64,000 bases of DNA from DATHZQ01 sp963823505 (GTDB taxonomy: Bacteria > Actinomycetota > Acidimicrobiia > Spongiisociales > UBA5794): positions 558,001 through 622,000 of the forward strand of contig CAWGLY010000005.1 of the NCBI GenBank assembly GCA_963823505.1. The letters are read 5' to 3'. The first letter of the stretch is position 1; the number at the start of each line of letters is the position of its first letter. Position numbers and translations under genes: made by a program. Below are positions 16,113-26,036 of the stretch, one piece after another. The notes beneath the pieces are model-generated. The model did not search any database and had not been told where the DNA came from. It saw nothing but the letters and a program-made list of their open reading frames with translations.

Positions 16113-18047
16113 TCATGACTCGCTGAAGATCCCGCCGAGGCTCGTGAAGCCTTCGGGCGTTTCAGCGAAGGCGCGGATGGCCACCAGCGGTCGGTTCGGG
16201 TGACTCGCCACGACCTCACCCATCGAGCGGGCAAAGTCAGACCCGCCCGGGGCGACCAGGACGACGAGGTCGCCGTCGTCCAGCTCTTCGCTGCGTATCC
16301 GTCGAACTGGTGCTGTGCCGAGCAACAGCGAATCGTCCTCGTAGCACGCGGCCACCGGCATACCGCGGCCGCGGCCGATCAAGATGGCGAGATCGCGGGC
16401 CTTCGACGCCTCGACCGGAGAAGTCCGTTTGGTCGCAAGCAGGACGATGCGGCGCACCGCCAGGTGCGGGACATGAGCAACGACCACAGGGGCAGGCACC
16501 GCGGCGACAACATCGTCCACCACTGAGCCGAGCACCGCCCTGCGAGCGGGCGGCGTAGCCGTCCAACCGACAACGACAAGTGAGGCGTCCGTCTCCAATA
16601 CGGCGTGGGCGATACCACGCACCACGGACGCGTCAATGCGTACGACACCCTCCACCTCGGCTCCCCGGCTGGCGATCAGCCGCTCGGCCTCGGCGGTCAG
16701 CACCCGGCCCCGCTCCATCGCAAGTCTGGTCGGAGCCGTGACCACGTGCAGAGGGACAACCGCACCGGCGTCGACCCGGGCCACCGAGAGGGTGAGGTCG
16801 ACGAGGTTGGGCAACGCATCGATGTTCGCCACCGGGAGGAGCACCAACCTGCCGAGCTTGCGGGCGGCCGGTTGCGGCCGCTCCATCCTGGGGGCCGCGC
16901 GGCTCGCCGACCAAGAAGACACCAGGACCGTCAAGAGAATGACGAGTAGCGCCGCGTTCACCGTCGTCTCGCCGATGACCCCGGCCTCAAAACCAACCAC
17001 CGCGGCCGCCAGCGTCGCTGCCGCTTGGGCAACGGACAGCGAGAACATCACACCTACCTGCGCACGATCGAAGTCGAACAGCCGCCCTGTGATCCAGGCG
17101 GCGGCATATTTCGAGACGATGGTGACCACAGTGAAGGCCACTGCCAGAAGGAGAGTACGCGACTCCGAAACCACCGACAGATCGATGAGCATGCCAACCG
17201 AGATGAGGAATACAGGTATGAGCAAAGAGGAGCCGACGAACTCGATCCGCCGCATCAGGAACCCCGAGTCCGGCACCAAACGGTTGAGTGCGAGACCGGC
17301 AAAAAACGCTCCGACGATCGGCTCGCTCCCCGCGAGATCCGCCACGACCGCAACGCCAAGCAGACCGCACATCACGAACAAGAAGCGCAGCACCCCGTCC
17401 TGACCGAGGCCCCGAAAGAACCACACCGTCACCCTCGGCAGGACGACGAAGGCCACGATGGCGAGACCTGCGAGCCCGATGCCGAGACGGAAGGCGAGCA
17501 GTGCTGGCGGGCTGCCCGCACCGTCCACAGACACGATCACGGCAAGCATGATCAGGGCGAGGGTGTCGGTGACGACGGTCCCACCGAGCGTCGCCGTCAC
17601 CGCCGAATCGCGCGCCAACCCGTGGCGGCGAACGATTGGGTACGCCACCAGAGTGTGCGACGCCCAGAAAGAGCCAATGAGGAGTGCTGCGGCAACGTCG
17701 AAGTCGAGGGCCAGCGCAACCACAGACCCGATCGCCAGCGGAATCACGAAAGTCAACAGGCCGAAGGTTCCTGCCTGGAGCTTGCCACGTTCGAGTACGT
17801 CGAGATCGAGTTCCAGCCCGGCGACGAACATCAGGTAGAGCACGCCAAGACCACCCAGCTGGGCGACGAGACCCTGGAGTTCGAGCAGCCCGAGCACCTG
17901 AGGACCGACGAAGAGCCCACCCAGCACCAGACCAACCACGCCGGGAAGCCGCAAGCGCTCCGCAACGATCGGCAGCACGAGGGCAACCGTCATCAGGGTG
18001 AAGAACACCCACGCCGGCGAGCTGAGCGGAAGCGAGATGTCCGGCAC
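16113..18047 (-). CDS. CPA2-family Na+(K+)/H+ antiporter with C-terminal Usp-like region
   Basis: A 644-residue protein. Residues about 1-385 are the transporter: GVVGLVLGGLFVGPQVLGLL, then LMFVAGLELDLDVLERGKLQ, then SFWASHTLVAYPIVRRHG, all familiar CPA2 segments. Residues about 400-644 are soluble and resemble two universal-stress-type domains in place of TrkA (KLGRLVLLPVANIDALPNLV, VVGWTATPPARRAVLGSVVD). This CPA2-Usp layout is known in actinobacteria and cyanobacteria. It is transcribed away from the padR gene across 260 bp, and a piece of it has been copied into the mosaic at 15198-15354. Confidence 0.92.
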   Translation of the reverse strand: MPDISLPLSSPAWVFFTLMTVALVLPIVAERLRLPGVVGLVLGGLFVGPQVLGLLELQGLVAQLGGLGVLYLMFVAGLELDLDVLERGKLQAGTFGLLTFVIPLAIGSVVALALDFDVAAALLIGSFWASHTLVAYPIVRRHGLARDSAVTATLGGTVVTDTLALIMLAVIVSVDGAGSPPALLAFRLGIGLAGLAIVAFVVLPRVTVWFFRGLGQDGVLRFLFVMCGLLGVAVVADLAGSEPIVGAFFAGLALNRLVPDSGFLMRRIEFVGSSLLIPVFLISVGMLIDLSVVSESRTLLLAVAFTVVTIVSKYAAAWITGRLFDFDRAQVGVMFSLSVAQAAATLAAAVVGFEAGVIGETTVNAALLVILLTVLVSSWSASRAAPRMERPQPAARKLGRLVLLPVANIDALPNLVDLTLSVARVDAGAVVPLHVVTAPTRLAMERGRVLTAEAERLIASRGAEVEGVVRIDASVVRGIAHAVLETDASLVVVGWTATPPARRAVLGSVVDDVVAAVPAPVVVAHVPHLAVRRIVLLATKRTSPVEASKARDLAILIGRGRGMPVAACYEDDSLLLGTAPVRRIRSEELDDGDLVVLVAPGGSDFARSMGEVVASHPNRPLVAIRAFAETPEGFTSLGGIFSES

Positions 18048-18258
18048 ATTCCCCCGATAGGTGTCGGGCAGGCTACTCGAAAGCGGTGTTCGCAGACTCA
18101 GCGATCAGGCGAGCCTTCGGGAGACTCTTGATGAGCTGTGCAGTTGCAGCGTCACCGTCGAGCAGGACGGCAGCCCGTCGGTGTCGACCAGAGTGTATGT
18201 CTGCGCAGATGGTGAGGCCGTGGTGGGACTTTCGGCACTGCTGCTGCGCCTCATCGTC

Positions 18259-18282
18259 GACTATTCTGTTAGCAGAATAGTC
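18259..18282. promoter_or_regulatory. Palindromic operator candidate for the PadR regulator
   Basis: GACTATTCTG-TTAG-CAGAATAGTC lies 25 bases upstream of the padR ATG, immediately before the GCACGGAGG ribosome region. PadR-family regulators commonly repress their own operon by binding dyads near the promoter, so autoregulation is likely. The same dyad is duplicated at 15496-15519. Binding is inferred from position and symmetry. Confidence 0.6.
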
Positions 18283-18307
18283 CAGCTTGCACGGAGGTAC
18301 TTCGTCG

Positions 18308-18850
18308 ATGTCGGCTCAGATCGCCGTCCTGGGCCTGCTGGTCGAGCGGCCGCTTCACGGCTACGGCATCGCGCAGCTGATCGAACAGCGGGGCATGCGT
18401 AGCTGGACCTCGATTGGGTTCTCGTCGATCTACCAGCTGTTGGATCACCTCGTCGCCGACGGCCTCGCAGAGGTCCGGCTCGAACCGGCGCCGGGACGAG
18501 GCAAAGAACGGCGGGTGCACACCGTGACCGCCGCCGGTCGCGACCTGTGGGAGCGCAAGACGCTGTTGGCCCTGTCAGACGTCGCGACCACCGGCGGTGA
18601 CTTCCTCCTGGCGCTCTCGGGCCTTCCCCTTCTCGACTGGGAAGAGGCTCGGGCAGCGCTCGAACACCGCCTGGAGCAACTCGGCTCACAGATCGATGAC
18701 CTGGATCGGGACAACGCCGCTGTGCGTCCGGTCCCCGAGCACGTCGAGGCGATGTTCGACCACACCCGATCACAGCTCACCGCCGAGCGCGACTGGCTTG
18801 AACGATTCCTGACCAATCAGCAACAGAAACCACCCACGGAGACGTCATGA
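18308..18850 (+). CDS. PadR-family transcriptional regulator
   Basis: A 180-residue regulator. The N-terminal winged helix reads AQIAVLGLLVERPLHGYGIA, then GFSSIYQLLDHLVADGLAEV, with the wing APGRGKERRVHTVTAAGRD: the classic PadR pattern. The C-terminal half (about 105-175) is a helical dimerisation domain (Vir_C-like). GGAGG lies 12 bases before the ATG; a TTG at 18287 would add seven residues. Its stop overlaps the ATG of the GyrI-like gene by ATGA. PadR proteins respond to phenolics, drugs or other small toxic molecules; the partner gene suggests a ligand-binding function. Confidence 0.92.
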   Translation: MSAQIAVLGLLVERPLHGYGIAQLIEQRGMRSWTSIGFSSIYQLLDHLVADGLAEVRLEPAPGRGKERRVHTVTAAGRDLWERKTLLALSDVATTGGDFLLALSGLPLLDWEEARAALEHRLEQLGSQIDDLDRDNAAVRPVPEHVEAMFDHTRSQLTAERDWLERFLTNQQQKPPTETS

Positions 18851-19461
18851 TGACCAACATCGACCTGAAGAAGACCACCTACCGCGAGCACTACACCGCC
18901 GCGACCATCCCGACCGTCGTTGACGTCCCGGCCCGAAGGTTCGTGATGATCGACGGTGCCGGCGACCCCAACACGGCAGCCGAGTATCGAGACGCATTCG
19001 AAGCGCTGTATCCGATCGCGTACGGGCTCCGCGCTGCGGTCAAAGAGGCAACGGGGGACGCCTACGTCGTGATGCCCCTCGAGGGGCTGTGGTGGGCGAA
19101 GAACATGGCGCGCTTCAACGTCGACGACAAGACCGACTGGCTGTGGACGGCGATGATCTGTGTCCCTGAGGCCGTCACCGACGCCATGGCCTCAGCCGTG
19201 ATCCCCGCCGTCACCGCCAAGAAGCACCTCGCCGCCGGTCCCGAGGCCAGGGTCGACACGTTCAGCGAGGGCGCCGCAGCCCAGATCCTCCATGTCGGTC
19301 CCTACGCAGCCGAAGCGCCCACCATCGCCGCCCTGCATCAGTTCATCGACGAGAACGGCTACCGGATGACAGGCAAACACCACGAGATCTACCTCTCCGA
19401 CCCCCGCAAGACCGATTCCGCACAACTCCGCACCATCATCCGCCAACCGATCACCGTGTGA
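18847..19461 (+). CDS. GyrI-like small-molecule-binding protein
   Basis: A 204-residue protein of the GyrI-like (SOUL/BRCT-fold ligand-binding) family: VVDVPARRFVMIDGAGDPNT near residue 25, YPIAYGLRAAVK near 58, VMPLEGLWWA, and a C-terminal HHEIYLSDPRKTDSAQLRTI that is diagnostic for this subgroup. It is the second gene of the padR unit (ATGA overlap). These proteins bind hydrophobic drugs, and some hydrolyse cyclopropanoid toxins; the pairing with PadR fits a small-molecule response. Substrate unknown. Confidence 0.9.
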   Translation: MMTNIDLKKTTYREHYTAATIPTVVDVPARRFVMIDGAGDPNTAAEYRDAFEALYPIAYGLRAAVKEATGDAYVVMPLEGLWWAKNMARFNVDDKTDWLWTAMICVPEAVTDAMASAVIPAVTAKKHLAAGPEARVDTFSEGAAAQILHVGPYAAEAPTIAALHQFIDENGYRMTGKHHEIYLSDPRKTDSAQLRTIIRQPITV

Positions 19462-19656
19462 AACCCGACAAGCGCCGGCCACCGCCCGGACCTACGGCGC
19501 CCGTCCCGATCGGAGTGCTGCGGAGGAGGTGCAGGTCGAGGACGTCTGGCGGCGATGTTCTGTCCGAATCTCCGTAGACCTCGAGCAAACCAGGCGGCCT
19601 CCCTCGGAGCAACGAACGCAACGAGATCTCCGCCGCAAGACCCTAGGCTCGATGCC

Positions 19657-20100
19657 ATGGCCAGCCGAACGTCGTCGTGGCTCCTGGTGCTCAGCCTCCT
19701 CGTTGCGGCATGCACCAGCGGCCATGACGCCCTATCGAACGAAGTCGAGGAGGCAGGGTTCGAGGATCGATTCGATTTCCTCGTCGAGCGCCGCGTCGGT
19801 CCGGAGCAGTGTTTCGCCGGAGACTGCCCGGCCATCACCCGCTACTACCTGTCCGACGAGGACGCGGCGCAGACGTGCCTCGCCGTGGAGGAACTGCTCG
19901 AAGGCACGAATGTGTCCACCGAGCCGACCCTCGGCGACGAGACGTGCAGGTATCTCGGCTCGATCGGCGATACGCGCCTTGACGTGCGCGCTACCGATCC
20001 GATCACCGAGATACCGCCAGACGATCAGACGCTCAATCCTTTTGCGGTCACGGATCCCCATGCCGCCGTCGTCGTCGTTCGCGCCACGCGGGACGCATGA
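19657..20100 (+). CDS. Small secreted lipoprotein, function unknown
   Basis: A 147-residue protein with a lipoprotein signal, MASRTSSWLLVLSLLVAAC (Cys19), then an acidic mature part with four further cysteines (QCFAGDC, TCLAVEE, TCRYLG) that could form disulfides. The ATG at 19657 is preferred over upstream in-frame starts because it begins the signal peptide directly. It converges on the SGNH hydrolase gene. I do not recognise the family. Confidence 0.7.
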   Translation: MASRTSSWLLVLSLLVAACTSGHDALSNEVEEAGFEDRFDFLVERRVGPEQCFAGDCPAITRYYLSDEDAAQTCLAVEELLEGTNVSTEPTLGDETCRYLGSIGDTRLDVRATDPITEIPPDDQTLNPFAVTDPHAAVVVVRATRDA

Positions 20101-20166
20101 CCCCGGCGGAATACCGATGCGCCGGCGTCCGTCGTCGCCGATGTAGGTGTCGCGATGTCCGCCGGA

Positions 20167-23100
20167 TCATTCGGTGAGCGAAATCATGGTGTTCTTGTCG
20201 ATCTCGATGATCTTCCCGATGAGCTGGCCGGTGATGGTCGAGTCCTTTACCACCCGGATCGTGCCATTCAGCGCCAAGAGACGCCCGGTCCACGACGTCG
20301 ACTGTGCGAGTTCTGCCGCCGGTGTGTCTTCCGCATCTGGTGAGAGGACCCACCATTCCGCGCCGGTCCCGCCGATGCTGGTGTCCTTGGCGACGTCGAG
20401 CGATCCGGAGATGACGAGTGACGTGCCTGCGGCGGAGACGTCAGCCTCCTTGTCGACCGTCACCGAGGCGAAGGTGTACCTACCCGACTCGAGCGTCAAG
20501 ATTGCCCCCGCCTCGACCGTGAGATCTCCGTAGTCGCCGGAGGCCAGTATCACCGGTTGGTCGGCCGAAACGGTCACGTCATCACCGCCCGGCCCGCCCG
20601 GGGGTGCGGTGGGCGTTTCGAACACAGGCAACTCGACGCCGTTCGTCACGTCTCCTGTGATTTTCCCTTTGTTGTCGAGCGTGTTGGCGCCAACGTGCAC
20701 TACGGTCGCATCTTTGGCGATGGCCACCCAGTCGCCGATCACGAGGCTGTTCTCGCCCGACACGATCGTGTTCTTGGCGATGTCGATCGAGGGCTCGTCG
20801 CCGGCGGCGCCGGCGACACCCACGTCGCCTGCCGCCACCACGACATCTTCCTTGATGATGATGCGATCGAGTGCCGCGAGCGCATACGGCGCAAGCGGGT
20901 CTGCTCCGGGTTCGGCGATCCGGTAGGTATGGGCGACGGCCGTGGAGTTCCCGTTCGGTGCGGTCGCGGTGACCCGGAAAGCGTATTCGCCCGGAGTCTC
21001 GGTGGGTATGAGTTCGCCGTTGCCGACCGGAGCGACACATTCGATCGGTTCGCCCTCGAACGAGCAGATGAAGGATGCCGTCACCTCGTCCCCCACCCCG
21101 TAAGTGGCGCCGTCGGCAGGCGTAGCGATGCTCACCTCAGGGGCCGACAGATCGCACGGCACGAGCCCTTCTCCCGTGCCGATCAACGAGAGCAGCGAGA
21201 GCGGGGTGCCGTTGGCGGACGTCCCGGCTGCCTCGAACAGCATGACCGTGTCCGGCAGACCGGCCGGGACGGTGTAGAGGAACTCGATCTCTCCGAATTC
21301 GTCAGCGACAACCGTGCCCAACACGATGGGGTCGGCGTCGTCGACGTCGGAAGTCACCTCGACCGTGGCGCCCGGCGCGTAGCCGAAGCCCCACAGCAAC
21401 ACTTCGTCGCCCTCGAGATACAGGTCTTCGCATGCGTTCTGCGGGGGCGTCTCGCGTTCGACGTAGAGCGTGCCGAGATCGGTGAGCACCGTCGTGGCCT
21501 CGACGGCAGCCGCTTCCGGTGGCGTCGCAGCGGCTGAGTCCACCGACAGGCCGTTGAGGGCGGCGCCGGGGACGACGGGCAGGCCGGTGGGTAGCTGGTC
21601 GACACCGGCCCGGATCAGGGCATCGATGTAGCTGTCCATCGCCAACCAGTACTGGTGCTGGCCCGTCGTGTTGGGATGGAACTGCTCGGGTGACTTGTAC
21701 GCGATGCTCGGCCCGCGAACCCATTCACCGCCGTCGCCGCATATCTCGTGATTCGAGAACCATCCGAGAACGGAGACGTAGTGGAATCCAGCGGCCTCCG
21801 CTTCCTCCCGCAAGAGGTTGTCGAGACGCACTCCCATGTCTCGCAGGTAGTCCTGCTCGCCTCCCCACGGCGACAGCTTGAAGCACGACTGTTCGGCGTT
21901 GGTATCGGGGAACAGGCTTGGATAGCCCAGCACGAACACGCTGGCGTCGGGCATCTCGGATCGCATGGTCTGGTACGTGTGAGCGACAGCAGGCCTCACC
22001 GCATCGATCTTCGCGGCGATCCACTCCGAGAAGGGGATGTCGTCATACGGCTGGTACTCATCGCTGAGACAGGCGTTGGTCGCACACTTGATCACGACGT
22101 CGGAGAACGCCGCATCGTTACCACCGATCGAAATCGTGGCCAGGGTGACGTCCCCGGTGACGGCAGTCTGGTCGAGCTGCACGACACCCTCGTCCCACTG
22201 CGTCTCCTGGCTGCGCAACCCGTCAGCATCTTCGTTGTAGACGTTGAAGGTGCGGGCACCGCTGCAGGCAACAAACGACCAGCTGCTGCCTTGAACGCCC
22301 TGCAGCTCCTTGTTGGGGAGGTAGTAACCCGGCGTCTGCACGTGTGTCGAGTACGCATTGTTGGAGCGGTGACACTGGTTGCCGGGCTCGGTCGAGCCTC
22401 TCTCGCGGCCCCGGTTCGATTCGTCGGTGTAGTCCTCGGCGCCTTCGCCTGAGGAGTAGGAATCACCGAACGCCACGTAGTCGACGGCTTGGTACCAGTC
22501 CCGCACGGCAAACGCCACCGGTTCGCCCAGGTCTCTGACCCCGTTCGGTATGGGTACGAAGGACGTCGGTCCACCATCGACGAAGACCGTCAGCCGATCT
22601 CTGCCGAAGCCCCCGGGGTCTGAGAGCATGTACCACAACGCGGTACCGGCGGAACTGGTCACGCAGTCGGAGAACAAGAAGTTGATGCAAGCGCCAGTCA
22701 CTCCGGTGTTCGGTCCTTCTGTGATCTCGAAGACGAGGTTGGCGTCCGGTATGGGCTCCCCGGTGATCGGGTCGCGGTACTCGGCTTGCAGAACCCAGCC
22801 ACCGCCGGCCAGCGACTCGGTGACTGCCGGAGTCAGCGTCAGGCCGTTGGCGGCCGTGTCGATGACAGCGATGACGAGCGACAAGCAGTCGTTGTCCGTG
22901 CCGCTGGTGATGAGCAGGTCGTTCGGACCGGACTCGAGCAGCGAGGTGATGTCGAAACGCCGAATGTCCCAGAGCAGGCCGTTGAGGCTGACACCCGCAG
23001 ACGGGACCGTATCGCCATCGAAGACGCCTCCGGGTGCGACGATCTCTGTGCCGTTGATCGAAACCCCGTCGTCCAGAAAGGTCTGACCGTCGGAGACGTG

Positions 23101-23802
23101 CATCTCGATCTCGGCCGTTCCCTGGACGTACGTGACGTCGCGGAGGAGGGCATTCCAGCCGATGTCGTCGTAGGGGTTGGAGATGTTGGAGTCGTTCCCG
23201 TTGTAGACGACGATGGACCGGTTGTTGGTGTCGTCGCCGTCGTCGTAGAACACCAGGAGCGACACCCCGTTGATGTCGGCGTCGTCGGCCTTGATGAGCT
23301 CGGTGAGGAGGTAGGGGCCATCGCCGACGACAATGTCCGTCACGTCGGCACGATATGCCTGGCTGTTGGAGAATCCCCAACAGTTGTCGCTGGAGAATCC
23401 GATGTTGGTTCCGGTGATGAGCCGCGGGAAGAACGGAGTCCGGATGACGTCGTGGATCACGACCTCGCTGTTGATGATCCGGTCCTCGGTGTTGGTCGGT
23501 CCTTGCCAGTACAAGTAGGCGGCCGTCACCTCACCCTCGATGCCTTCCACGTCGATGAACCCCTCGCCCTCGGTCCTGAGACCCCCGAGCCCGAACGAGG
23601 CGTAGTCCGTTGAGTCGAAGCGCGTGAAGAACTCGAAGTTGGAGCCGCCGTCTTCGGCCGCAGCAGCGGTGATCGGGGTGGAGGGTCCATCGAGATAGCC
23701 CACCGAGCCAGGTTGTCCGGGGTCTTCCTCTTGGGCTGCGGCCGTCACCGGCACCAGCAGGACGGCAACGAGCACGATCGCAAGCCGGGCAACGCCCTTC
23801 AC
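20167..23802 (-). CDS. Large secreted multidomain SGNH/GDSL hydrolase
   Basis: About 1,211 residues. The GTG at 23802 is chosen because GGGAGGG precedes it and it begins a clean signal peptide (VKGVARLAIVLVAVLLVPVT, then AAAQ). Residues about 30-330 are a beta-rich module resembling DUF3344 (AAYLYWQGPT, YRADVTDIVVGDGPYLL, GVSLLVFYDDGDD). Residues about 440-720 are an SGNH hydrolase with S448 in FGDSYSSGEG, SIGGNDAAF near 562 and FHPNTTGQ near 708, giving a plausible catalytic set. Ig-like segments follow, then a C-terminal repetitive beta-helix-like region (IAKNTIVSG, IAKDATVV, VAKDTSIGG, VVKDSTITG, IDKNTMISL). Likely a cell-surface esterase or lipase. No LPxTG or membrane anchor is seen. Confidence 0.88.
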   Translation of the reverse strand: MKGVARLAIVLVAVLLVPVTAAAQEEDPGQPGSVGYLDGPSTPITAAAAEDGGSNFEFFTRFDSTDYASFGLGGLRTEGEGFIDVEGIEGEVTAAYLYWQGPTNTEDRIINSEVVIHDVIRTPFFPRLITGTNIGFSSDNCWGFSNSQAYRADVTDIVVGDGPYLLTELIKADDADINGVSLLVFYDDGDDTNNRSIVVYNGNDSNISNPYDDIGWNALLRDVTYVQGTAEIEMHVSDGQTFLDDGVSINGTEIVAPGGVFDGDTVPSAGVSLNGLLWDIRRFDITSLLESGPNDLLITSGTDNDCLSLVIAVIDTAANGLTLTPAVTESLAGGGWVLQAEYRDPITGEPIPDANLVFEITEGPNTGVTGACINFLFSDCVTSSAGTALWYMLSDPGGFGRDRLTVFVDGGPTSFVPIPNGVRDLGEPVAFAVRDWYQAVDYVAFGDSYSSGEGAEDYTDESNRGRERGSTEPGNQCHRSNNAYSTHVQTPGYYLPNKELQGVQGSSWSFVACSGARTFNVYNEDADGLRSQETQWDEGVVQLDQTAVTGDVTLATISIGGNDAAFSDVVIKCATNACLSDEYQPYDDIPFSEWIAAKIDAVRPAVAHTYQTMRSEMPDASVFVLGYPSLFPDTNAEQSCFKLSPWGGEQDYLRDMGVRLDNLLREEAEAAGFHYVSVLGWFSNHEICGDGGEWVRGPSIAYKSPEQFHPNTTGQHQYWLAMDSYIDALIRAGVDQLPTGLPVVPGAALNGLSVDSAAATPPEAAAVEATTVLTDLGTLYVERETPPQNACEDLYLEGDEVLLWGFGYAPGATVEVTSDVDDADPIVLGTVVADEFGEIEFLYTVPAGLPDTVMLFEAAGTSANGTPLSLLSLIGTGEGLVPCDLSAPEVSIATPADGATYGVGDEVTASFICSFEGEPIECVAPVGNGELIPTETPGEYAFRVTATAPNGNSTAVAHTYRIAEPGADPLAPYALAALDRIIIKEDVVVAAGDVGVAGAAGDEPSIDIAKNTIVSGENSLVIGDWVAIAKDATVVHVGANTLDNKGKITGDVTNGVELPVFETPTAPPGGPGGDDVTVSADQPVILASGDYGDLTVEAGAILTLESGRYTFASVTVDKEADVSAAGTSLVISGSLDVAKDTSIGGTGAEWWVLSPDAEDTPAAELAQSTSWTGRLLALNGTIRVVKDSTITGQLIGKIIEIDKNTMISLTE

Positions 23803-24030
23803 AATTCCCTCCCTCTTGGTCGAGTAGCCGACACTAGCGTCCAGCAGATCGCCGCAGCCCTTCACGCGTGGAGCAGCAGGGTCCAGCGGCGACTTTGTCA
23901 TGTCGAAGACAGCGCTCCGGCCAACCCGGTGCGATGCCTTGCCGAGAGCCCGCCGTCGCAGCGGGGGAGTGGGTGGAACTCGCACGAGTCGCGCCGCTGG
24001 ACGTGACCCCGCCCCCCATGTGCCAGGCGG

Positions 24031-24096
24031 GTTCGCAGGTGTGCAGCGTCACAAGACTCACCGCGAGAATGACATCAGGTGTCCGTCGATTTCTCG
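24031..24096 (+). repeat. Dispersed iteron-type repeat, copy A
   Basis: Begins TGTGCAGCGTCAC, continues with a second unit GAATGACATCAGGTGTC and ends GTCGATTTCTCG, followed by a GTGGTCGTCCC...GGCGGGGGAG region also seen after copies B and C. It has two ~22-base units. See copies B to E. Confidence 0.6.
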
Positions 24097-24296
24097 ACCG
24101 CAAGACGTGGTCGTCCCGATGTCGGCGGGGGAGCGCGGGACGTCCTCACCGATCCTGGCCAACGACACCCAACGTCAATTTGGCGACGGGAGACCGGCAG
24201 ACACCCTGCTCCAAGACCACCGTGATCTGTGGTGTAGGCTCGGCCGGACGCCGCTCGATTCCTATCGGAGAGCCGACCACTCGAAGGGATTGCACG

Positions 24297-26036
24297 ATGG
24301 GAGCTGCCGAATCGACTCTGAACTTTGCGCACGGATATCCATCGCCAGGGCCACAGAAACCCACTCCCCAGGGAGTGATGAACCAGGCCTTTTTCCTCTC
24401 CGACACGGAATGGAAGACTGCGAGAGAACACCAGCAATTCGACTACATCATCATTGGCAGCGGCGTGTGCGGCTATGCCTTCGCACAGCGAGCACTCGAA
24501 AATGATCCCAACACCAAGATCCTGATGGTTGAACGGGGCCCGTTCTTCCTTCCTGAGCATTTCCAGAACCTGCCGCTCCCGTACCAGCACACCTTGGGTG
24601 GCTTGTCCGAGACGTTTCCATGGACTCTTTCGGCCAAGACCGACGAGCAGCCCGCCGGGCATATCACGTGGCAACACGGCTTGGTGCCGTTCGTGGGAGG
24701 CAGGAGCATCGTGTGGTCCAGCTGGTGCCCCCGGCCGACCACCGAGGAAATGGTCCACTGGGCACCGCCGGTCGTCAAGGCGGCAAAGAAGTATTTCAAG
24801 TCGGCAGAAGAGACGCTGAATGTCGTGGCGGCCGACAAGATCGACGAGGACCTCGATGAGCAGGTCTTTCACCATCTGCCCCCAGGCCGACCCGTCTATG
24901 GCGAGATGCAGGTCGCACTTCAGAACATGCTGTACGACAATCGCGGTTCGGTGAGGTCGTATACCCGCAGCATGCCCGCTCCGATGGCTGTGGGGTCCGC
25001 AGAGTCGGCAGGCCTCGACTTCGCCAAGTTCTCCGTGCCGCCCGTGTTGCTCGGGCTCATCGACCAGCAAGCCGCCAAAGCGGCCGCCGGCAAAGGGGCT
25101 CCGCTGGCGGTGGTCACAGAGTGTGTGGTCAAACGAATCCTCGAGCAGAACGGCCACGCCACGGCCTTGGATACGAGTCGGGGGATGGTCAACATTGGTG
25201 GCGCCAAGCTCATCTTGGCAATGGGCACGGTGCCGCCCACGACCTTGATTCTCAACTCGTTTCCGGATGTGATCCAGGCCGGGGAGAGGTACACCGCCCA
25301 CTTCGTCACGTCGGTCGTCGCCCGAATCCCGCGCGCCGACTACGCGTTCGACGATCTTGGCGATCTAGAGCTTGCCGCTATCTACATGGCCGGCGAGAAC
25401 CCTGACAGCAAGATGCAGTATCACGTGCAGTTGTCGGTGCTTTCCGACAAACATCCCGGCGGCGATGCGGCGCTGGCGGCTCGGTATATGCCCGATGTGG
25501 TGGCGACTGCTTCACCTCAGCAGCTGGCCGGTTCTGAGGACTACCTCGTTTTCGTTTGCGCAGTGCTGGGAGAGCTCGACTATCGCAACTCCGACAACCA
25601 CCTGCGGCGCAACGGAGGCGCCGATCCCACCACCAACGTGACGTTGCAGGCGCTTGCCAACGACACCGACCGAGCCACGTGGGACACCATGGACGAGGGC
25701 ACATTCGAGATGCTCGAGCAGGCCCTGTCGCCTCACGGTTCGTCGCATGTGGAGTATTGGCACGCCAACGAGGACGATCCGGGCTCCTGGCAGAGGGCCC
25801 GGCCACCGGAGTCGGAACGTCGTGTTGGCGGGATGGTGCATGAGGGCTCGACGCTGTGGATCGGAGAGGACGACGACGGGCCCGTCGGTTTGGACTACCG
25901 GCCCCGCGGCGTGGACAACGTATTTGTGACGGGCGGCGCGCTGTGGCCGGCTGCGGGTTCGTGGAACCCGACAATGACCATGGTGGCGCTCGTCCACGAC
26001 CTCGCCGACAAGCTCCACGCCGGAGCCATCAGCTAG
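24297..26036 (+). CDS. GMC-family FAD-dependent oxidoreductase
   Basis: A 579-residue flavoprotein. The FAD dinucleotide motif is FDYIIIGSGVCGYAFAQRAL, with Gly54-x-Gly56-x2-Gly59, followed by ILMVERG. The C-terminal GMC segment reads GLDYRPRGVDNVFVTGGALW, then PAAGSWNPTMTMVALVHDL, where the second half of the active site normally lies; H745-type residues are replaced by an SSHVEYWHAN context earlier. The ATG at 24297 has GAAGGGA upstream; an open frame continues left but is not protein-like. Cytoplasmic, no signal peptide. Substrate (alcohol, sugar or sterol) cannot be assigned. Confidence 0.88.
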   Translation: MGAAESTLNFAHGYPSPGPQKPTPQGVMNQAFFLSDTEWKTAREHQQFDYIIIGSGVCGYAFAQRALENDPNTKILMVERGPFFLPEHFQNLPLPYQHTLGGLSETFPWTLSAKTDEQPAGHITWQHGLVPFVGGRSIVWSSWCPRPTTEEMVHWAPPVVKAAKKYFKSAEETLNVVAADKIDEDLDEQVFHHLPPGRPVYGEMQVALQNMLYDNRGSVRSYTRSMPAPMAVGSAESAGLDFAKFSVPPVLLGLIDQQAAKAAAGKGAPLAVVTECVVKRILEQNGHATALDTSRGMVNIGGAKLILAMGTVPPTTLILNSFPDVIQAGERYTAHFVTSVVARIPRADYAFDDLGDLELAAIYMAGENPDSKMQYHVQLSVLSDKHPGGDAALAARYMPDVVATASPQQLAGSEDYLVFVCAVLGELDYRNSDNHLRRNGGADPTTNVTLQALANDTDRATWDTMDEGTFEMLEQALSPHGSSHVEYWHANEDDPGSWQRARPPESERRVGGMVHEGSTLWIGEDDDGPVGLDYRPRGVDNVFVTGGALWPAAGSWNPTMTMVALVHDLADKLHAGAIS

